From Armatimonadota bacterium (GTDB lineage Bacteria; Armatimonadota; Hebobacteria; CAIYQO01): a DNA stretch of 7,985 nt. The notes beneath the pieces are model-generated. The model did no database searches and was not told where the DNA came from. It was given only the letters and a program-made list of their open reading frames with translations. The stretch lies in NCBI GenBank assembly GCA_022708765.1, contig JAKIYB010000190.1, forward strand, positions 1 through 7,985. The letters are read 5' to 3'. A program made the translations under genes and the position numbers. This document shows positions 4,354 to 7,985 of this stretch, piece by piece (position 1 is the stretch's first letter; every line of letters starts with the position of its first letter).

Positions 4354-6425
4354 GGGGGGGGGATAGCCCGGATGTCCCCTATTTCCCCCAGGGCGGTCGC
4401 TGTTGCGCGACGCACGGCCTGCGCGGGATCACTGAGCTTGGGAAGTAACGCCTCGACAACCATGGGTTCTCCCAGACGTCCTAGGGTGCGCACGGCAGCA
4501 GCTCGCACCGGGATATCGCGGTCATCGAGTAAAGGCAGGAGCGCAGGTATGGCGCGCGGTCCTGCCGTTTTCGGCAAAGCTTGCAGGCTGGCGTAACGCA
4601 CCTCCGTGCTGCGATCAGCGAGGAGTGACAGCAGCGTTGGCGCTACCGCCGGATCGGTAAATGCCCCCAGGCCCTGAATGGCTCCCGCGCGCGCCACGAC
4701 GGGTTTCGCGGCATCCGTGGCAAGCATCCGCAGAGTGGTGATGCTCTGCGGATCGCCAATTTGCCCCAGCGCGATGGCAGCGGCGCGTTGGACATTCGGC
4801 GCCGTATCGGCCAGACGGGCAGTCAGCGCCGGCACCGCTTCACGATGACGCCGCTCTCCAAGGGCAATCGCCGCGGCAAGACGCGGACCCGCGGAGGTAT
4901 CGTTGAGCGATGAAAGCAGTAATGCATTCACACGCGGGTCATCAATACGGCCAAGTGCCGTCGTTGCGACTGTTCTGACCGAGTTGTTCTTATCGGTCAG
5001 AGCTTTGCTGAGGGCGGGAATGCCATCCGCCGTGCCGATAATGCCAAGCGTGTAGCACGCTGCCTGACGTACCCTTGGGGATGTATCCGTTGTAAGCGGG
5101 AGAATCTCCGTCGTCCATTGATCCGATGCCTGCTTTGATACCGCATACAGCGCCGAACTGCGAACATTTTCGTCTGGTGAGCCGAAGGCCGTCCGCAGAA
5201 CCTGTGGCTCGCACTTGAGTCGGCCCAGTGCGAAAACAACCGTACTGCGTACCATGGCATCCGGATCTTGCAGCAGAGGAAGGAGCCGGTCACGGATGGC
5301 GGGGCTTCCCAACTCACCGATAGCGGCAACCGCCGCCTGGCGCACGGCCGGCGCCGTATCGGTGAGAGATGCCGAGATAGCCTCGATAGCCTGGGCGTCA
5401 CCAAGCACTGTGAGCGACATGATGGCATACTGGCGCACCTGCGCGTCAGGATCCTTCATTGCCGTCCGCAGCGCCGGCGCCGCCCTTGCGTCGCCAAGGG
5501 TACCCAGCGTAGACACAATCAGGCAGCGCTCTTCCGCCGAGCCTTTCTGCAGTAAGCGGATCAACGGCTCAATCGCTTGAACGGGGCGCATCCGGGAAAG
5601 AACGTTGATGGCTGTTTTCCGCACCAGTGGATCACCATCGCGCAGCGCGGCAATGACTTCGTCTTGCGCTTTGAGGCTGGAGATGCCTTCAATGGCGCGC
5701 AAAACCTGGACACGGGTGGCGGGACGTGGGTCATGCAGTTTCGTCAGCAGGGGCTCCAGGCCGCGGCTATCCGCCAGTTGTCCCAGGGCGCTCATGACGC
5801 CCATTCGGACGGATTCGTCAGGGTCATCCCAGGCCTCAAGCAGTGGCGTGACGGCGCGCAAGTCACGGAGCAGGCCCAGCGCCGCCGCCGCCGCCCACCG
5901 CACGTCGGCATGGGGATCGCGCAACGCTTTGATGAGCGCGGGAACGCCATTGACGTTTTCGCGCTCGCCAACCGCAAGCGCGGCCGTCGCGCGCACGGTG
6001 GCATCAGCATCGGTCAACATGCTCAGCACCGCGGTCTTCGCCTGAGGGGTAGTATAAAGCCCCAGTGCCCGCGCGACCGTCCGTCGAACACTCGTATCGG
6101 GATCGCGTAAGGCATCTATCAAGGGTGTTATCGCGCGAGGAAAGCGGTATTGCGCCAATCGCTCCGCCGCATGCAGTCGCAGGATAGGGTCGTCATCGCG
6201 CAATAAAGTGATGAGCATGCGCTCCAGACGATCACGGAGCTCGGTTTCCCGCGCCGCGCGGGAGGTCTCTGCCGGCGGCGTGGCCGTTGGCGTCTGTTGG
6301 GCCGCAAGCGGCGTCATGACAAACAGTATGCACAGCACCCACGCCCACCGCGCCGCGGACAGCAATGATTGGCCACGCCACGGCATTCCCTGGTAACGAA
6401 ACTGCCCGAATCGTTGATACGGCAC
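4329..6425 (-). CDS. Exported HEAT-repeat protein, main frame (interrupted by a C9 frameshift at its 3' end)
   Basis: A long helical-repeat protein, probably a periplasmic or surface binding scaffold; its partner is unknown. A signal peptide (hydrophobic core AWVLCILFVMTPLAA, likely cut before QQTP) is followed by a short Thr/Pro/Ala linker and about 20 back-to-back HEAT repeats of 31 residues, each of the form DPDxxVRxxAxxALGxxxxxxAxPxLxxxL. I prefer the GTG at 6425, which has AAGGCGG 4 nt upstream. The alternatives are the ATG at 6479 or 6482, overlapping the upstream gene's stop without a ribosome site, or the ATG at 6386, which gives the most standard signal peptide. The frame ends abnormally: after GEIGDIRAIPP it runs across nine C into YHRPFPR and stops at 4329. 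With eight C it would continue in the HEAT pattern to 4121, giving about 767 aa. It is the third gene of a minus-strand cluster. Related repeat proteins include PBS-lyase-type HEAT proteins, but no lyase activity is implied. Confidence 0.85.
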   Translation of the reverse strand: MPYQRFGQFRYQGMPWRGQSLLSAARWAWVLCILFVMTPLAAQQTPTATPPAETSRAARETELRDRLERMLITLLRDDDPILRLHAAERLAQYRFPRAITPLIDALRDPDTSVRRTVARALGLYTTPQAKTAVLSMLTDADATVRATAALAVGERENVNGVPALIKALRDPHADVRWAAAAALGLLRDLRAVTPLLEAWDDPDESVRMGVMSALGQLADSRGLEPLLTKLHDPRPATRVQVLRAIEGISSLKAQDEVIAALRDGDPLVRKTAINVLSRMRPVQAIEPLIRLLQKGSAEERCLIVSTLGTLGDARAAPALRTAMKDPDAQVRQYAIMSLTVLGDAQAIEAISASLTDTAPAVRQAAVAAIGELGSPAIRDRLLPLLQDPDAMVRSTVVFALGRLKCEPQVLRTAFGSPDENVRSSALYAVSKQASDQWTTEILPLTTDTSPRVRQAACYTLGIIGTADGIPALSKALTDKNNSVRTVATTALGRIDDPRVNALLLSSLNDTSAGPRLAAAIALGERRHREAVPALTARLADTAPNVQRAAAIALGQIGDPQSITTLRMLATDAAKPVVARAGAIQGLGAFTDPAVAPTLLSLLADRSTEVRYASLQALPKTAGPRAIPALLPLLDDRDIPVRAAAVRTLGRLGEPMVVEALLPKLSDPAQAVRRATATALGEIGDIRAIPPPYHRPFPR
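4354..4362. repeat. Nine-base G/C homopolymer causing the HEAT frameshift
   Basis: Nine G on the plus strand are nine C in the coding sense of the HEAT gene. Removing one base joins the upstream frame (4329-6425) to the downstream one (4121-4353) exactly within a HEAT repeat (IPP followed by LITAL). Tracts of this length are prone to polymerase slippage and to sequencing error. Confidence 0.85.
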
Positions 6426-6429
6426 GCTG

Positions 6430-6436
6430 CCGCCTT
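6430..6436 (-). promoter_or_regulatory. Candidate ribosome site for the GTG start of the HEAT gene
   Basis: AAGGCGG on the minus strand, one base off the consensus AAGGAGG, lies 4 nt before the GTG at 6425. The other in-frame starts (6482, 6479, 6386) have no ribosome site at usable spacing. Confidence 0.4.
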
Positions 6437-6462
6437 GTGGAGTGTCAGTGCCGATGATGCGC

Positions 6463-7011
6463 TTAATAGGTATCTTCATCATCAATCGTCGTGGTGAGAA
6501 GAGTTGGGAGCAGACTCCAGACGACGAGGGTATCGCTGCCCGATGTGCTCCCCCCGGTGATGAGGATACCGACCGCGGAATACCCGTATGTTTGCGTCCA
6601 TACAGTCTCACCGGGAGGGGGTTCGCATGGTGGCCCGTATTCAAATTCATGCTGGAGGGAGGTGCTTCCCTGCGCAAGGTATACATTGGTGGGACGTGGC
6701 GACATTTGCCAGTCGGCTTCTCCAGCGTTTCGCGGTTCCATCCGGTCACCATACAGCATGATTTTATTGCTTTGTGATGTGCCCTGACCGCTCGCCAGAC
6801 TGACGGTTCCCGTTATATAACAGAGGGATCCCCCCATCGCTTCGGCGTCGCGGTCAAGAACATCATCTTCCATGGTGAGAACAATGACGGTATCCGCGGT
6901 AAATCCTCGCGGAATGGTCGTGCCAGCCTGCGCCTGTAACACGCCGCACGCGAGTATCCCCAGCAGGAAGATGGTGGACCAATGAGCGTGTGTGTGTAGC
7001 AATCTCTGCAT
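6463..7011 (-). CDS. Small exported protein of unknown function, 182 aa
   Basis: I do not recognise this family. An N-terminal signal peptide is clear: a His/Arg n-region, then the core IFLLGILACGVLQAQA, probably cut before GTTIPRG (about residue 30). Cys22 inside the core does not fit a lipoprotein box well. The mature part, about 150 aa, is Gly/Ser/Thr-rich with short beta-prone segments (ADTVIVLTMEDDV, GSLCYITGTVSLA, SAVGILITGG, SDTLVVWSLLP), suggesting a small beta-sandwich. Two cysteines remain (in SLCYI and GPPCEPPP) and could form a disulfide outside the cytoplasm. The C-terminus is acidic (TIDDEDTY). The start is well supported by GGAGG (7020-7024) 8 nt upstream. It starts 23 bp after the M14 peptidase stop, and its own end lies beside or within the HEAT gene's start region, so the three genes are probably co-transcribed and may act together in the envelope. 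Confidence 0.75.
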   Translation of the reverse strand: MQRLLHTHAHWSTIFLLGILACGVLQAQAGTTIPRGFTADTVIVLTMEDDVLDRDAEAMGGSLCYITGTVSLASGQGTSQSNKIMLYGDRMEPRNAGEADWQMSPRPTNVYLAQGSTSLQHEFEYGPPCEPPPGETVWTQTYGYSAVGILITGGSTSGSDTLVVWSLLPTLLTTTIDDEDTY

Positions 7012-7034
7012 TACTATCTCCTCCTCTGCTGCCG

Positions 7035-7985
7035 TTAATAGGCGCGAATCATCACGTCATGCGGAGTCCGGAGTGCCGGACCGCGTTCCGAAGTGAGAAA
7101 AAACAACTCGCGTTCCAACGCTTTCAGCGTCAGCATTTTTTGAATGCGGCGATGCCAGTGCCGGCCTTCCGGACTCAGGCACCAGGCATGGAGTGGCGCG
7201 GCCATGGCGCCGCCAAGCTCCATCAGTCGCGGCAAGCTTAAACGGGCTGCCGGGTACCGATCGTTGACTTCAAATGCAAGGTCCATTGCGCCAAATTGCA
7301 TGGCAATCCAGCCGTAGAGGCGAAAGGTCATGAAGCCTTGATCCCACGGCGTGTCGGGATTTCCGGTTACAAAGCCACGCTGCCGCAGGACGGTAAATAT
7401 TCGGCGATTCGCATCCAGCACCGCTTGCAGGTGCCGCTGGTCCGCGAAGGGTGACAGGATATGCTCCCCCTCGTTGGCCTCGATGTTGTGGAGCGTGACC
7501 GCCATGTCAATCGTATGGCCGGCATAGATGAAATCCGTGATATACCGGGCGTAGTCATATACCTCCGGGGGGGTCGCCGGGTCATCAATCAAGCCAAACT
7601 GATCGGTCATCCGATTAAACTGACTCTTCGCGCTGCCGTCAGGGTCCTGAAGAGGAATGAGCAGCCAGGTGGTGTCTTTGCGTAATGCCTTTGCCTCTGG
7701 CGTATCCGCGAGCAAAGTATGAAGCATGCCCAGGACCGCCCAACTGGTGGCATGCTCGGTGGCATGTTCGCGTGCCGTGATCAATATGGTCGTCCGCTCG
7801 GTTGTCTTCACCGCTGAAGCGGGGTCTTCCAGGCGCATGATGTATAGCGCGCGTCCCTCCGGCGTTTTACCGGCAATGTCAACATGCACTCCTGGAAGCC
7901 GCGCCTCCCGGAGGCGCGCTGTATACGCATCGAGGTAGTCCTGGAGAAAAGGGATGCGCATCGCGATCGTGGCGGTTGGCAATGC
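7035..7985 (-). CDS. M14-family zinc carboxypeptidase-like protein (5' end outside window)
   Basis: A metallopeptidase of the carboxypeptidase A/T superfamily (M14), which removes C-terminal residues or trims peptides using one zinc ion. Numbering from the TTG at 7982, the first zinc-ligand motif HxxE is at His73-Glu76 (TAREHATEHA). The LIPLQDPDGSAKSQFNR block (108-124) matches the family's substrate-binding NPDG...NR region. His165 (AVTLHN) is the expected third ligand, and Glu238 (LAFEVNDRYP) the expected general base. IAGKTPEGRALYIMRL (36-51) is the usual lead-in (G-x-S/T-x-E-G-R). All key residues are present, so it should be active. The frame stays open to the right edge, so the TTG is probably not the start and a signal peptide may lie beyond the window. 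It is the first visible gene of the minus-strand cluster, 23 bp upstream of the small exported protein. Substrate, whether peptide or cell-wall stem, cannot be told. Confidence 0.85.
   Translation of the reverse strand, partial: ALPTATIAMRIPFLQDYLDAYTARLREARLPGVHVDIAGKTPEGRALYIMRLEDPASAVKTTERTTILITAREHATEHATSWAVLGMLHTLLADTPEAKALRKDTTWLLIPLQDPDGSAKSQFNRMTDQFGLIDDPATPPEVYDYARYITDFIYAGHTIDMAVTLHNIEANEGEHILSPFADQRHLQAVLDANRRIFTVLRQRGFVTGNPDTPWDQGFMTFRLYGWIAMQFGAMDLAFEVNDRYPAARLSLPRLMELGGAMAAPLHAWCLSPEGRHWHRRIQKMLTLKALERELFFLTSERGPALRTPHDVMIRAY

Noticed and set aside
5577..6110. Plus-strand 177-codon frame opposite the HEAT gene
   Set aside because: It arises from the periodic repeat coding on the other strand and has a Gln/Gly/Arg-rich composition typical of antisense frames.
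7567..7573. Run of seven C in the M14 gene as a second slippage tract
   Set aside because: The frame is intact through it (ATPPEVYDY) and family motifs continue on both sides; it shows only that C-runs occur here without breaking a gene.
1..7985. CRISPR array, tRNA, rRNA or defence genes
   Set aside because: I saw no spaced direct repeats, no cloverleaf-like sequence with conserved TTCRA core, and no recognisable Cas, restriction or toxin proteins.

Overview
The window (7,985 bp, fairly GC-rich, bacterial) looks like chromosomal sequence from an anaerobic, glycan-degrading bacterium. Three things suggest this: the 3' end of the [FeFe]-hydrogenase maturase gene hydG, a secreted GH29 alpha-L-fucosidase, and long exported HEAT-repeat and M14 peptidase proteins of a kind common in the Planctomycetes-Verrucomicrobia-Lentisphaerae-Kiritimatiellota group. 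The taxonomic placement is an inference from gene content only.

Layout. (1) Positions 1-446 (+) hold the C-terminal third of HydG, including its CX2CX22C auxiliary-cluster motif. (2) 456-950 (-) is an unrecognised 164-aa protein, convergent with hydG and 9 bp from it. (3) 951-1148 is a divergent promoter region. (4) 1149-2951 (+) is an exported GH29 fucosidase with a C-terminal discoidin-like domain. (5) 2952-3210 is a non-coding, hairpin-rich element with perfect 11-bp terminal inverted repeats, flanked on both sides by ATAA. It looks like a MITE. (6) 3243-3956 (+) is a cupin-fold D-lyxose/D-mannose-type ketol-isomerase. Removing the element plus one ATAA copy leaves only 28 nt between the fucosidase stop and the isomerase start, so the element seems to have split a two-gene sugar operon at the stop codon. 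(7) 3957-4120 is a short convergent intergenic region with a weak hairpin. (8) On the minus strand from the right edge: an M14 zinc carboxypeptidase (5' end outside the window), a small exported protein of unknown function, and a large exported HEAT-repeat protein, closely spaced and probably one operon.

The HEAT gene is broken near its 3' end by a run of nine C (minus strand; G9 at 4354-4362). Reading it as eight C restores the repeat frame through about two further HEAT repeats to a natural-looking C-terminus, so this is a slippage mutation, a phase-variable tract or a sequencing error.

The two most interesting signals are the operon-splitting palindromic element and the homopolymer frameshift. 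I see no CRISPR array, tRNA, rRNA, defence system or intact transposase gene.
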